64,000 bases of DNA from Pseudoalteromonas sp. GCY. Its GTDB lineage: Bacteria > Pseudomonadota > Gammaproteobacteria > Enterobacterales > Alteromonadaceae. The notes below the pieces were generated by a model. That model saw only the letters and a program-made list of their open reading frames with translations, was not told where the DNA came from and did not search any database. This document shows, piece after piece, positions 55,715 through 64,000 of this stretch. How positions within the stretch are numbered: position 1 is the stretch's first letter; every line of letters begins with the position of its first letter. The position numbers and the translations under genes are program-made. The stretch spans positions 916,001 to 980,000 of the forward strand of contig NZ_CP068022.1 in the NCBI RefSeq assembly GCF_016695175.1. The letters are read 5' to 3'.

Positions 55715-58111
55715 TTATTCCATTCTTAAGCTAACCGCAGGTTGGACTTTTATGCTGCGTTTCACTGGGATATAAAGCGCAAGACATACCGCAGCAAATA
55801 CCAGTAGTAAAGTGATACTACCCGCACCAAACATAACACTAAACGGCACAATACCGCGGAAAAAGTCTACAGCAAGATAACACAAGATATAGAAAATTAA
55901 TGCAGAAATAGTCAGCCCAGTAACGGTATGGGTTAGATTTTTCTTGATAAATAACAACATGATCTGGCGATCTTTGGAGCCAAGCGCACGGCGAATGCCT
56001 ATTTCATAGCTAGATTTGTTGATATTACTCAGGCCCATGGCATAAATACCAATTAAAGAAAGCGTCAAGGCAAATCCACCCACAATCAAAAACACATAAA
56101 TGATACTGGTGAAAGCCCCTATCATAGAGCGATGGTTGTCGTAGTGATCAAAAATATAGCTGGTTTCGAGCTTGCTTGAGAGCCTACCTAACACGCGATA
56201 GAAGGCTTCGTAACTTTGACTTGGCGGCAACTCAGTAATGAACTTAACCGCCATTGCATTTTCCTTTGGCACATATTGACGAAAACTAAAATAGACTTCA
56301 TGACGACGATCGCTGGCAACAACGCTCATCTCATCCACTGCAATACCAACTATTTTAGCGCTTGGCCATTTTGCATCACGTAACATCAGTGAGCGCCCTA
56401 ATACATCCTCACTGCCAAACAGAGCGTGTGCGAGAGACTGGCTAATGATCACTACGGGCGCCGCTTCTGTGTTGTCTTGTGCCGTGAAGTTCCTACCGCT
56501 TTGCAGTTCGCGCTTAAAAAGATGAGATACAGCTTCAATATTTATGATTTTATCGGTATAAACTTCGCCCTCGTTTGTTAGCACATCAAGCTCCATCTCA
56601 CGTTGATACACGCGCCCTTCTTTAAAGGCAGGGTCCAGTGTCATTCCCACGACCAATGCGCTTGCCATTTCGACCGCTTTATCACTCGAAAACTCGCTTT
56701 CAGTTTGAAATTGCAGCTCAGTTGAGTACACCCCTTTGAGGGTCTCTCCGTCAATATTTCCCGCCATAGAATACATCACATAGCCTATGGTGCTCGACGC
56801 CATCAGCATAAAGCTCACTAAGGTCACCTGCAAAGACAGTAGGCGTTTTGACATCAATCCCGCTTGTTTTCCGGTTGCACCTCGTGTGCCGTCTCGCAGT
56901 ACATCATTGATGTTAAAGTTAGCTGTTTTCACCGCAGGTAACAGCACTGCAATAGCAAATACCAAGCTTATCAGCAGTAGTGACACCAAGATGGTGATTG
57001 TATTTAGCTGCCAATACCACCAGTACGGCATTTTGCCACCAAACATCATATTCATAAAAAAGTTCAGCGCTCGCAAACCAAGATCCGTTAGCAATAGCGC
57101 CACGACCCAACTGCTAACGCAGTAAACCAAACCCTCACAAGCATGCTGCTGAACAACCCTTAATTTTTTCGCACCAATCGCGGCGCGAATAGCCGACTCT
57201 TTTTGTCTCTCGATGATTTTGGCAAAGAGTAAGTTACCAATGTTGATTGAGGAAATAAGCAAAATGAGTACGATACCGGCCATAAACAGAGTAAATATAA
57301 ATACCGCTTCACCGTCGGTGTTGTATTCCACCAAGGTCATAGACTCAACACGAACTGTTTTATCCACCTCAAGCGCTGACTGACTAACGCGTTGCTTTGC
57401 ATAATCAGTGAAGAATAAACTTAAACGCTGCTCAAGCTTTGCCTCTGTCGTCTCATTTGGCATCTTATAAATAATATCGATGGCATCAGCAGGTGCTGTG
57501 TTATTGCCTTTAAGTGGCAGCCAAAGTTTAGAAAATATCGGGAAGTTATTGTGTTTGGGCATCACACCGATTATCTCGTAAGGCTTTTGGTCAACGACAA
57601 TTGTGCGCCCTATGACATCTTTACTACCTTGAAATAGATGCAGCCAGAGATAGTCTGAAATCACGACCACATTTTGGGCAGCTCCCACAAAGTCCTCAGC
57701 AGTATAAAATCGCCCAAGCGCAGGTTTAATATCCAGAAACTGAAAAAAGCGCTCACCAACATAGGAGCCTCGATAATGATTGCCCCGCTCAGCATCACTT
57801 ACCCAAACACTTGCTGGCGCAATATAAAGCCACTCCTCAAGTTGTTTAACTTCATCAAGTTCTCGTAGTTGTGGCAGCATGCTGTATTCAAACCGGTTTT
57901 GCATGCTGATAGGGTTACGAACCTTAAAGATCCTGATCTCTGGGCTGTCATTACCCACTTGGCTATGTGAAAATGCCACCGTATAAATATAGTTAAAACC
58001 AATCAAAGATATGGTCAAACTGCCAACCATTATAAACATCATCAATAGCGTAAAACGCATTGATTTTGCGATGTTTCTCAGTGCATAACGAAAGTCTAAA
58101 AGTAATCCCAT
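55715..58111 (-). CDS. MacB-like ABC transporter permease
   Basis: 798 residues from MGLLLDFRYALRNIAKSMRF (58111; GGAGC before it, 1 bp after the ATPase stop); the longer frame to 58144 overlaps the ATPase gene. Two copies of the MacB periplasmic-core/FtsX-type arrangement: FtsX helices at about 270-400 and at the C-terminus (EIGIRRALGSKDRQIMLLFI). Exports with the adaptor and ATPase, probably peptides or antibiotics. Confidence 0.88.
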   Translation of the reverse strand: MGLLLDFRYALRNIAKSMRFTLLMMFIMVGSLTISLIGFNYIYTVAFSHSQVGNDSPEIRIFKVRNPISMQNRFEYSMLPQLRELDEVKQLEEWLYIAPASVWVSDAERGNHYRGSYVGERFFQFLDIKPALGRFYTAEDFVGAAQNVVVISDYLWLHLFQGSKDVIGRTIVVDQKPYEIIGVMPKHNNFPIFSKLWLPLKGNNTAPADAIDIIYKMPNETTEAKLEQRLSLFFTDYAKQRVSQSALEVDKTVRVESMTLVEYNTDGEAVFIFTLFMAGIVLILLISSINIGNLLFAKIIERQKESAIRAAIGAKKLRVVQQHACEGLVYCVSSWVVALLLTDLGLRALNFFMNMMFGGKMPYWWYWQLNTITILVSLLLISLVFAIAVLLPAVKTANFNINDVLRDGTRGATGKQAGLMSKRLLSLQVTLVSFMLMASSTIGYVMYSMAGNIDGETLKGVYSTELQFQTESEFSSDKAVEMASALVVGMTLDPAFKEGRVYQREMELDVLTNEGEVYTDKIINIEAVSHLFKRELQSGRNFTAQDNTEAAPVVIISQSLAHALFGSEDVLGRSLMLRDAKWPSAKIVGIAVDEMSVVASDRRHEVYFSFRQYVPKENAMAVKFITELPPSQSYEAFYRVLGRLSSKLETSYIFDHYDNHRSMIGAFTSIIYVFLIVGGFALTLSLIGIYAMGLSNINKSSYEIGIRRALGSKDRQIMLLFIKKNLTHTVTGLTISALIFYILCYLAVDFFRGIVPFSVMFGAGSITLLLVFAAVCLALYIPVKRSIKVQPAVSLRME

Positions 58112-58112
58112 A

Positions 58113-58829
58113 CTAAGCTCCAACGACTTTGCTTGCGCGCTCAAGCTGCTTTTTGTCTCTTAAAATTGTGCCATCTAGCATAGAGATAACACGGCTAGCG
58201 TAAGTCGTAGATTCGATATCATGCGTTACCATACAAATCGTTTTGCCAGCAGCATGAAGCTCGCTTAATAACCCTAGCACTTGCTGAGCATTATTTGAGT
58301 CCAAGTTACCGGTCGGCTCATCGGCGAGGATGAGGTCTGGGGAGTTAATCAAGGCTCTTGCAACTGCAGCGCGCTGCTGCTGACCGCCTGAAAGCTGAGA
58401 AGGAAAATGATTGATGCGATTTTCTAACCCCACCATCGCCAGCGCGTCTTTGGCTTTTTGCTCCATTTCTTTTTGGCTAATGCCGCCAATATAAGTCAGC
58501 GGTAACATGACATTTTCAAGCACGTTTAAATCACTGATAAGGTTAAAGGCCTGAAAAATAAAACCGATATGATTAGCACGAATATGAGCACGCTCGTCCG
58601 AGCTTAAATTAAATGCTTGGTTACCACTAATAAAGTATTCGCCGTTACTTGGCTCATCAATCAAGCCCAAAATTGATAGTAACGTGGACTTGCCGCACCC
58701 TGAAGGTCCAGTGATAGCCACAAACTCGCCGGGCTCTACTACGAGATTAATGCCGTCTAGCGCTTGAGTTGCAATTTCGTCCGTCTGAAACCGCTTTTCG
58801 ATATTATTAAGTTGAATGACTGAGTTCAT
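58113..58829 (-). CDS. ABC transporter ATP-binding protein (MacB/LolD type)
   Basis: 238 residues with Walker A GPSGCGKSTLLSILG, signature LSGGQQQRAAVARAL, Walker B LILADEPTGNLDS and switch VTHDIESTTYA. Energises the permease at 55715. 13 bp after the adaptor gene. Confidence 0.92.
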   Translation of the reverse strand: MNSVIQLNNIEKRFQTDEIATQALDGINLVVEPGEFVAITGPSGCGKSTLLSILGLIDEPSNGEYFISGNQAFNLSSDERAHIRANHIGFIFQAFNLISDLNVLENVMLPLTYIGGISQKEMEQKAKDALAMVGLENRINHFPSQLSGGQQQRAAVARALINSPDLILADEPTGNLDSNNAQQVLGLLSELHAAGKTICMVTHDIESTTYASRVISMLDGTILRDKKQLERASKVVGA

Positions 58830-58841
58830 AATGATGTCCTG

Positions 58842-60092
58842 TTAACGCACTAGCACTTGGCTATCTTGAGTATACTTTTCCATATCGGAAATAATGATAG
58901 TTTGATTTTTATTAAGTCCTTCAAGCACTTCGATGTAGTTTACCGAACGCTGACCAAATTTAACCGTTTTTTTGGTGGCGAGATGTTCATCAACAACAAA
59001 CACGCTCGCTTGATTATTTGCAACAGCATTGGCTGGCATTGCGACGAATACCGCGTCGGGCTTATGGCTCGTTACAATAACCCCTTCAATGTTGAGTTTA
59101 TCTCTGGCTTCTCTTGGCAAAGTGCCTTCAATGCTCAGCTCTACTTCGACTTGGCTATTGGTGACTTTTGGGGAAACGCGTTTTACGATGGCGTTAAAAC
59201 GCGAAGTGTAAGTATCGATTGTCGCCGACTGCCCAACTTGTACATGCGGCGCATCTAGTTCTGCGATGTTTATCTTAGCAACCAGCAAACGCGGATCTGC
59301 CACTTCTGCAACCGAGCTGGTATTAGACAATTGCATGCCCACTTCAATCAGCACATCCTGAATTTGTCCAGTAATTGGCGAGCGCACATCAAGCGCTGCG
59401 ATATTCTCTTCAAGTAGCTTAATTTCGGATCGCAGGCTTGCTTGCTCAGCTAGGTGCGCTTTGGCTTTAGCCTGTTGCACTTCTTGCTGAGTGACAACCC
59501 TAGCTTGCTGTAACTCCACTTGCTTTTGACTACGCTGCATTGCAAACTCGCTGCGTTGATGATCAAGCATAGAGATAGTGCTATTGCCCTTTTCTATTAA
59601 GGTTTTTTGCGCCTGCCACTGAATTTTGTCGGCTTTATACGCCAACAAAGCATCATAATGTGCGGTGTGGGCCTCCTGCACTTTGGCCTTTAATTCTGCA
59701 AGTTCGGCCTCATGTTGTGCTGAAATTTTGGTAAGTTGGCTATGTTTTTGAATGAGCGCTTCGCGCAGTGATGGGTTTTCAAGCCGAGCAAGTAGCGTAC
59801 CTTGAGTGACCATTTCACCCGGTTTAACAAACACTTCAACTACTTTTCCGCCACTACTACTGGTAACCAAATGGCGTTTTTCCAATGCAAGACTGCCAAG
59901 TCCCTTAACACTCAGTTCAAACTCGCCCTGTTGAACTTTAGCAACGATTAACTCTTCTTGGAAAACCACGTTTGATGCACTTTGGGTATATGCTTTGGCA
60001 AAAAACACCAAACCGACCACAAGTAGCACAATAACAAGCAATGCGAGCTTCTTAAACGGCATGCGCTTTGTTTTCGCCAGTTTTATATCCAT
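58842..60092 (-). CDS. Periplasmic adaptor (membrane-fusion protein)
   Basis: 416 residues from MDIKLAKTKRMPFKKLALLV (60092), with one membrane anchor (LALLVIVLLVVGLVFFAKAY), a barrel-sandwich lipoyl-like domain (GKVVEVFVKPGEMVTQGTLL), a long coiled coil (about 110-220), then the beta-barrel domain (VRSPITGQIQDVLIEVGMQL). Links the ABC pair to an outer-membrane channel encoded elsewhere. First gene of the operon, behind the sigma-54 promoter. Confidence 0.9.
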   Translation of the reverse strand: MDIKLAKTKRMPFKKLALLVIVLLVVGLVFFAKAYTQSASNVVFQEELIVAKVQQGEFELSVKGLGSLALEKRHLVTSSSGGKVVEVFVKPGEMVTQGTLLARLENPSLREALIQKHSQLTKISAQHEAELAELKAKVQEAHTAHYDALLAYKADKIQWQAQKTLIEKGNSTISMLDHQRSEFAMQRSQKQVELQQARVVTQQEVQQAKAKAHLAEQASLRSEIKLLEENIAALDVRSPITGQIQDVLIEVGMQLSNTSSVAEVADPRLLVAKINIAELDAPHVQVGQSATIDTYTSRFNAIVKRVSPKVTNSQVEVELSIEGTLPREARDKLNIEGVIVTSHKPDAVFVAMPANAVANNQASVFVVDEHLATKKTVKFGQRSVNYIEVLEGLNKNQTIIISDMEKYTQDSQVLVR

Positions 60093-60126
60093 ACTCTGTA
60101 CTCCACTTTGAGAATACAGATGACGA

Positions 60127-60142
60127 ATCAAATTTCAGGCCA
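60127..60142 (-). promoter_or_regulatory. Sigma-54 promoter (-24/-12)
   Basis: On the minus strand: TGGCCTGAAATTTGAT, with TGG at -24 and TTGA (consensus TTGC) at -12, correct GG to G spacing of 10. It lies 35-50 bp before the adaptor start at 60092. The operon encodes a sigma-54 activator. Confidence 0.7.
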
Positions 60143-60204
60143 AATATTTTTTATATTAAAATCAATAAAATAAAATAAAACCAAGTTCGTCTTCGATAAA
60201 ATAT

Positions 60205-60256
60205 GTGTCGAAATCGAGACACTGTTCACCTTAATAACTGTGTCGAAAGCGAAACA
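60205..60256. promoter_or_regulatory. Two tandem activator sites (UAS)
   Basis: GTGTCGAAATCGAGACA (60205-60221) and GTGTCGAAAGCGAAACA (60240-60256) share GTGTCGAAA-CGA-ACA, are dyad-like (GTGTC/GACAC in the first) and lie 35 bp apart, start to start. They are about 65-130 bp upstream of the sigma-54 promoter, the usual place for a response-regulator oligomer. Confidence 0.7.
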
Positions 60257-60293
60257 AAAGCTATGTGATTTCTACTTTGTTATGATTGAGACG

Positions 60294-60497
60294 TCAATTC
60301 CTATTATATTTCTGAGCATGTTGCTGTTTGCGCCTCGTGCAATGCGCTAAGACTTTGAGCTTTTCATCTTCGCTGTAACTTGTCCAGCTGGTGATTTCGT
60401 CCAACGTTCTAAAGCAGCCTAAGCACACATCTTTATCATCCAAACAACACTTTCTGATGCAAGGGGACTGGATTAAATTACAACTAGAGTGTGACAT
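60294..60497 (-). CDS. DUF1289 protein
   Basis: 67 residues from MSHSSCNLIQSPCIRKCCLD (60497). CIRKCCLDDKDVCLGCFRTL with CxxxC...CxxC is the DUF1289 metal-binding pattern. Probably binds zinc or an Fe-S cluster. Function unknown. Confidence 0.8.
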   Translation of the reverse strand: MSHSSCNLIQSPCIRKCCLDDKDVCLGCFRTLDEITSWTSYSEDEKLKVLAHCTRRKQQHAQKYNRN

Positions 60498-60517
60498 CGC
60501 TGCTCCTTTCAATAGAT

Positions 60518-60820
60518 TTACTCAAAATAGCTTGCCGGAAAACAAGACTCTCTCTTTTTGCCTTTAAAATGATGGCAGACCTCTCCCGTTTCGGTATTAA
60601 CTAAAAAGGAATGGTCAATATCCTTAAAGTAAAACCAAATGAACTCCATGTCATCTTCTAAGAAGTGCTGTTCAAAAGTGGGCTCATCAAAATGCGCCGC
60701 TAGCGCATCAATATCTGTTATTTCATCGTAGCTAACGGCATAGACAGCTAAGCTCGTGAACGTGGCTATAACAAAAAATACCTTAACTAGACCAATGTAC
60801 ATCTTAATACCTTTAGTCAT
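60518..60820 (-). CDS. Small secreted hypothetical protein
   Basis: About 94-100 residues (starts at 60820 or 60802, MYIGLVKVFFVIATFTSLAV). Signal peptide, then an acidic body with two Cys (CHHFKGKKRESCFPASYFE). Unknown function. 20 bp before the DUF1289 start. Confidence 0.55.
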   Translation of the reverse strand: MTKGIKMYIGLVKVFFVIATFTSLAVYAVSYDEITDIDALAAHFDEPTFEQHFLEDDMEFIWFYFKDIDHSFLVNTETGEVCHHFKGKKRESCFPASYFE

Positions 60821-60873
60821 TTTATTGGACGAAATACACCATGCTAGTCAATCAATATACGAACTGGGTGGGG

Positions 60874-61035
60874 CTATCCCCACCACATACGCACGACCTG
60901 TTGCGCGTCGTTTAACTCAATATTGAGTCGCTGAGGTTGATGATCTTGGGTAAGCATATCTCCAGATTGGTACACCCTAATTACTTTACCAACAATTGTT
61001 TGTAGGGATTTTGAATAATCGATATCTTGCACCAT
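60874..61035 (-). CDS. I78-type peptidase inhibitor-like small protein
   Basis: 53 residues, shorter than usual ORF cutoffs: MVQDIDYSKSLQTIVGKVIR, then VYQSGDMLTQDHQPQRLNIE and LNDAQQVVRMWWG. The PxRLNIxLD then closing W/G pattern fits the I78 (Inhibitor_I78) family. GAGGGTAAA precedes the ATG. The usual N-terminal signal peptide is missing, so it may act in the cytoplasm or be a shortened relic. Confidence 0.65.
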   Translation of the reverse strand: MVQDIDYSKSLQTIVGKVIRVYQSGDMLTQDHQPQRLNIELNDAQQVVRMWWG

Positions 61036-61059
61036 TTTACCCTCATTTATGCTGGGAGT

Positions 61060-61200
61060 TTAAAGCCAACGACGCACTCTACCTCGATAGCGTAAATAGG
61101 CATCGCCAAAAGTTTGTTCCATCATCTTTTCTTCAAACCGAATGTACCATCTGTCGGCGATAAGTAAAAAAGCAATCACACAGTCTGTTAGCGCTTGCGT
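61060..61200 (-). pseudogene. C-terminal fragment of an isoprenylcysteine carboxyl-methyltransferase-like protein
   Basis: The minus strand encodes LTDCVIAFLLIADRWYIRFE followed by EKMMEQTFGDAYLRYRGRVR and RWL, ending at a stop at 61060-61062. IRxEExxLxxxFGxxYxxYxxxVxRW is the C-terminal mark of ICMT/PEMT-like membrane methyltransferases. No upstream part or start exists before the Crp fragment at 61216. Confidence 0.75.
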
Positions 61201-61215
61201 TGAAAATGGACTCGG

Positions 61216-61503
61216 CTAATCTTCAAGGTAACAAGATAAACAAGAAAATGCCCCGCCTTTTTGTAGCAGAGATTTATTCCGTTCATTATCCTTTTCATCT
61301 AGGTAGAAATAGTGTCCATATCCATCTAATAAGAAATAAACACTCGAGATTTTCTCACCTTGTTCGAATAGCATCGTATCGGCTGTGATATGACCGATTT
61401 TTATATACGGAGCCATAAGTAGCCAATCCTCAAGTGAGAAGTCAACTAGCCACCCGTATACAGCTAACCATTGTTGATAATTTTCTTTACTTGATTTAGA
61501 CAT
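61216..61503 (-). pseudogene. Truncated Crp/Fnr-type regulator (cNMP-binding part)
   Basis: 95 residues: MSKSSKENYQQWLAVYGWLV, then a cyclic-nucleotide-binding half (ADTMLFEQGEKISSVYFLLD, GYGHYFYLDEKDNERNKSLL). It stops at CYLED after 95 residues; full proteins have about 190 with a helix-turn-helix. The DNA-binding half is lost, apparently with the start of the neighbouring methyltransferase, suggesting one deletion. May still be translated. Confidence 0.65.
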
Positions 61504-61966
61504 TAGTGTAAGTGCTTTTCAAATAGTAACAGGATTCTATTGTCGTAAGGTATCGTATCGAACTGCTGATATCCAAGCTTTTGGTATATGTGCTGCGCTC
61601 GCGTATTATCTGCAAAAACATCTAGCCAAATACGTGTTATACGCAACTCTTCTAACACGTATTTTTCCATCTGTTTTATCGCTTCTTGCCCTATTCCCAA
61701 TCCCTTTTTAGCAACCACATACGGCGAAATTCAACACTTTTCAGTTCTGACTCAACGGCTAAAATAATAAAGCCAACTATTTCAATACCTAAATAGATAG
61801 TTAAGTAGCGTAAATTGGTATCAGCGAACTGAGATTGGTGTGTCGAAAGCGGGCTGCTTATTATAAATTGGCTATTATCTGCTGCACTTTCTATAGTAAC
61901 AAACCTGCTAAGGTGTACGCCTTCGCTTGGTGTGAGTCTAAGCATATGGTTCCTTACATTTAACAT
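61503..61966 (-). pseudogene. Frameshifted GNAT acetyltransferase
   Basis: MLNVRNHMLRLTPSEGVHLS...LTIYLGIEIVGFIILAVESE ends in VEFRRMWLLKRDWE, while the next frame from about 61700 reads VAKKGLGIGQEAIKQMEKYV and DNTRAQHIYQKLGYQQFDTI. The two join as one GNAT (FRRMxVAKKGLGIGQEA), split by a one-base shift near 61710. Confidence 0.85.
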
Positions 61967-62509
61967 TTGACGCTCCCTATCTTAGGCCAATTAATTTGAT
62001 TCTCAAATCACAAAGCGATATGCAGAGTGATTAATGCAGTATTTACAACAACAAAGATTCGAGGCGAACGTTATACTTACTGCAATCAAATCGAGAAGTA
62101 AAATAATAGCCGATTGGTTTCGATGCGCACTAACGAACCTATATAACGTATACCGAAGATATGAAATATGGCTCTTCAAGGACTAGTATCGACTATGAAA
62201 CAGTATTTGTTTGCACGATACTTTGGCGGCATAAAAAGGCTAATGTGAACAAAACACATCCAAACCAACCAAAACGATTTGTTTTAATCAACATTTCATT
62301 ATCAGCAAGAATGAACAGCTATATCACTGAAACCTATTAAAAAATGCAATAACAGTTAACCGTTACTTAAAAACAACCACAAATTAAATTCCGTTTTTCG
62401 TAACAAAAAGTTGAAATGCCACCCAAAAAGGAACTATATTTGTTCAAATCCTGAAACAGGATGTAAATAAAACAATTAAAAACCATAACAAGTATGATGG
62501 GGAAATCCG
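61967..62509. other. Intergenic region before the S8 protease
   Basis: About 540 bp, AT-rich, with no gene. It must carry the protease promoter; GGGGAAA before the ATG at 62510 is the ribosome site. Nothing else recognised. Confidence 0.5.
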
Positions 62510-64000
62510 ATGTCAACTCTAAATAAGTCAGCACTCACCATCGCTGTAGTGACTGCTTTATCGTCTTCTACAGTTGCTGCTGCGACGTACAATCAATATA
62601 ACTTTGAAAATAAACCATCTCTAAAAAGTCAATATCCAGAATTAAAGGATAAGCAGACAAGGAAATCTACACAGAACGTTGTAACATGGTTAGTTAAATT
62701 ACACACACCTTCTATTGCAGAACAAAGCCTTGCTGGTATTAACTTCAAAAATGCAACATCAAGTATTCAGCAAGCTCAACAAAGCGTAGAAGCCGCAATC
62801 GCTAACACTAGCCCAACACTGCAAGTTGTCGCTAAAACGTCTAAGCTATCTAATGCAATTATCGTCAATGGCGAAGAAGCTGAAGTTAACAAACTACTAC
62901 ACAATCCATTGGTACATTCTGTGTTACCTGTATTTGATTATAAATTGAATGTGGCTGACAGTGCCGACTACATAAAGGCAACTCCTTTAGTTTCTACTGG
63001 TGAAGTTACAGGTGAAGGAGTTCGTGTTGCGGTACTTGATACGGGTATTGATTACACCCATCAAGCGTTTGGTGGCGCTGGCACAGTTGAAGCATATGAA
63101 GCGGCTGCAAGCAACCCTGCAGATACGCCGGCTTGGCCACAAGGCTTAGTATTAGGTGGATATGACTTTATCAACAACGATCCAGATCCAATTGATGCAG
63201 GTACTAACCACGGTACACACGTTTCTCATTCAGTAACAGGTATCGCACCAAACGTTGAATTATTTGTTTACTCCGTCTGTGCAGAAACTTGCCCTGGCTT
63301 GGCTCAACTTTTAGCGTTGGAATCTGCAATGGATCCCAATGGGGACGGTGATATTTCTGACAGAGTAGATGTTGTTAACATGTCACTAGGCGGAGACTTC
63401 GGCGATAATCGTGCAGGTGCGGTTCAAGAACTTATCGATAAAGCCGTGATGCTAGGTACTAACGTTGTTATCTCAGCAGGTAATGATGGCCCTACACCAT
63501 TTATCGTTGGTGGTCCTAGTACAACAGATAATGCACTTTCTGTCGGTGCAATGGAGCACTCTGTCATTAAAGGTCAGCACATTTTAGCAACCTTGATGGG
63601 TGAAACCACTGAAGCAGGTGCGGCAGGTTTTAACCCTGAGGGCTTTGAAGAGTTTGAATTTAGTAGTGACACAACCCCGCTAGCATTTGTTGAGACTGAA
63701 AAGAACGACCGAGGAGATGCAACATCTATTGCTTGTGATCCTTTTGCTGACGACGTCGACTTTACGGGCAAAGCGGTCCTTGTAGACCGAGGCGGCTGTA
63801 ACTTCACTCAAAAAGTGCTAAACGCCCAAGCGAAAGGCGCGAAGTTGGTGATGATCGCCAATAATGTCGAAGGTGGTGGTCCAACTGAACCGGGTGGCAG
63901 TGCTCCAGGTATTGAGATCCCGACAATTGGTTTGAGCTACAGTCAGGGTAAAGCACTTAAACAACAGTTACTAGCTGGAAACAATGTTGCCTATAATGTA
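62510..64000 (+). CDS. S8 (subtilisin-family) secreted protease, 3' end outside window
   Basis: At least 497 residues; the frame is open to the window end. MSTLNKSALTIAVVTALSSS...AAA is the signal peptide. An I9-type propeptide segment (VVTWLVKLHTPS...LHNPLVHSVLPVFDYK) precedes the catalytic domain: Asp in VRVAVLDTGIDYTHQAFGG and His in NHGTHVSHSVTG; the Ser lies beyond the window. A PA domain insertion begins near 63710 (VLVDRGGCNFTQKVLNAQAK). A typical exoprotease of Pseudoalteromonas. Confidence 0.9.
   Translation, partial: MSTLNKSALTIAVVTALSSSTVAAATYNQYNFENKPSLKSQYPELKDKQTRKSTQNVVTWLVKLHTPSIAEQSLAGINFKNATSSIQQAQQSVEAAIANTSPTLQVVAKTSKLSNAIIVNGEEAEVNKLLHNPLVHSVLPVFDYKLNVADSADYIKATPLVSTGEVTGEGVRVAVLDTGIDYTHQAFGGAGTVEAYEAAASNPADTPAWPQGLVLGGYDFINNDPDPIDAGTNHGTHVSHSVTGIAPNVELFVYSVCAETCPGLAQLLALESAMDPNGDGDISDRVDVVNMSLGGDFGDNRAGAVQELIDKAVMLGTNVVISAGNDGPTPFIVGGPSTTDNALSVGAMEHSVIKGQHILATLMGETTEAGAAGFNPEGFEEFEFSSDTTPLAFVETEKNDRGDATSIACDPFADDVDFTGKAVLVDRGGCNFTQKVLNAQAKGAKLVMIANNVEGGGPTEPGGSAPGIEIPTIGLSYSQGKALKQQLLAGNNVAYNV

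Overview
The window looks like chromosomal DNA of a marine gammaproteobacterium, most likely Pseudoalteromonas or a close relative. The reasons are its AT-rich codon use, a TonB/heme uptake locus, S8 and S9 secreted peptidases, a lanthipeptide-like small peptide, a DUF1852-methionine synthase pair, and an attC site resembling those of Vibrio/Pseudoalteromonas integrons. This is inference from gene content; no rRNA or complete tRNA is present.

Region by region. 1-3862: 3' part of a large secreted PKD/VWD-type protein gene broken by several frameshifts. 4300-6013: overlapping DUF262 and HEPN genes, a probable defence pair. 6148-11447: mobile zone with a tyrosine recombinase split by an IS3-family element (3-bp target duplication), an IS91-like element with its own broken recombinase, and a gene cassette flanked by two attC-like sites. 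11606-13601: LuxR-type receptor plus a GNAT-like/methyltransferase fusion. 14169-21185: six-gene minus-strand cluster (HTH protein, large STAND-like protein, large SPFH-like protein, two lipoproteins, a membrane Calx-beta protein) that matches no system I know and is the best candidate for something new. 21572-25119: NAGPA-type secreted protein, an IS407-like element (4-bp duplication) and a 2OG-Fe dioxygenase.

25166-33013: complete heme acquisition locus. tonB-exbB-exbD-receptor-hmuS run leftwards and hmuTUV rightwards from a divergent control region with a Fur-box-like site. 33116-41724: mostly core-type genes (MFS, YoaK-type, VOC, DUF2214, NUDIX, LLM oxidoreductase, LysR, GNAT, TauE) with a possible RiPP precursor at 36940. 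42190-46578: DUF1852-metE pair behind a structured leader, then an S9 peptidase. 46954-52946: small accessory genes, a solitary IS end and three copies of a short inverted-repeat element. 53058-60092: sigma-54-controlled efflux operon (membrane-fusion protein, ABC ATPase, permease, response regulator, histidine kinase) with a -24/-12 promoter and two upstream activator-like sites. 60294-61966: small genes, an I78-type inhibitor missed by ORF length cutoffs, and three decayed genes. 62510-64000: 5' part of a subtilisin-family protease that runs off the window.

The main functional units are therefore iron/heme acquisition, a self-regulated efflux system, methionine synthesis, mobile DNA with defence-like cargo, and an uncharacterised six-gene cluster.
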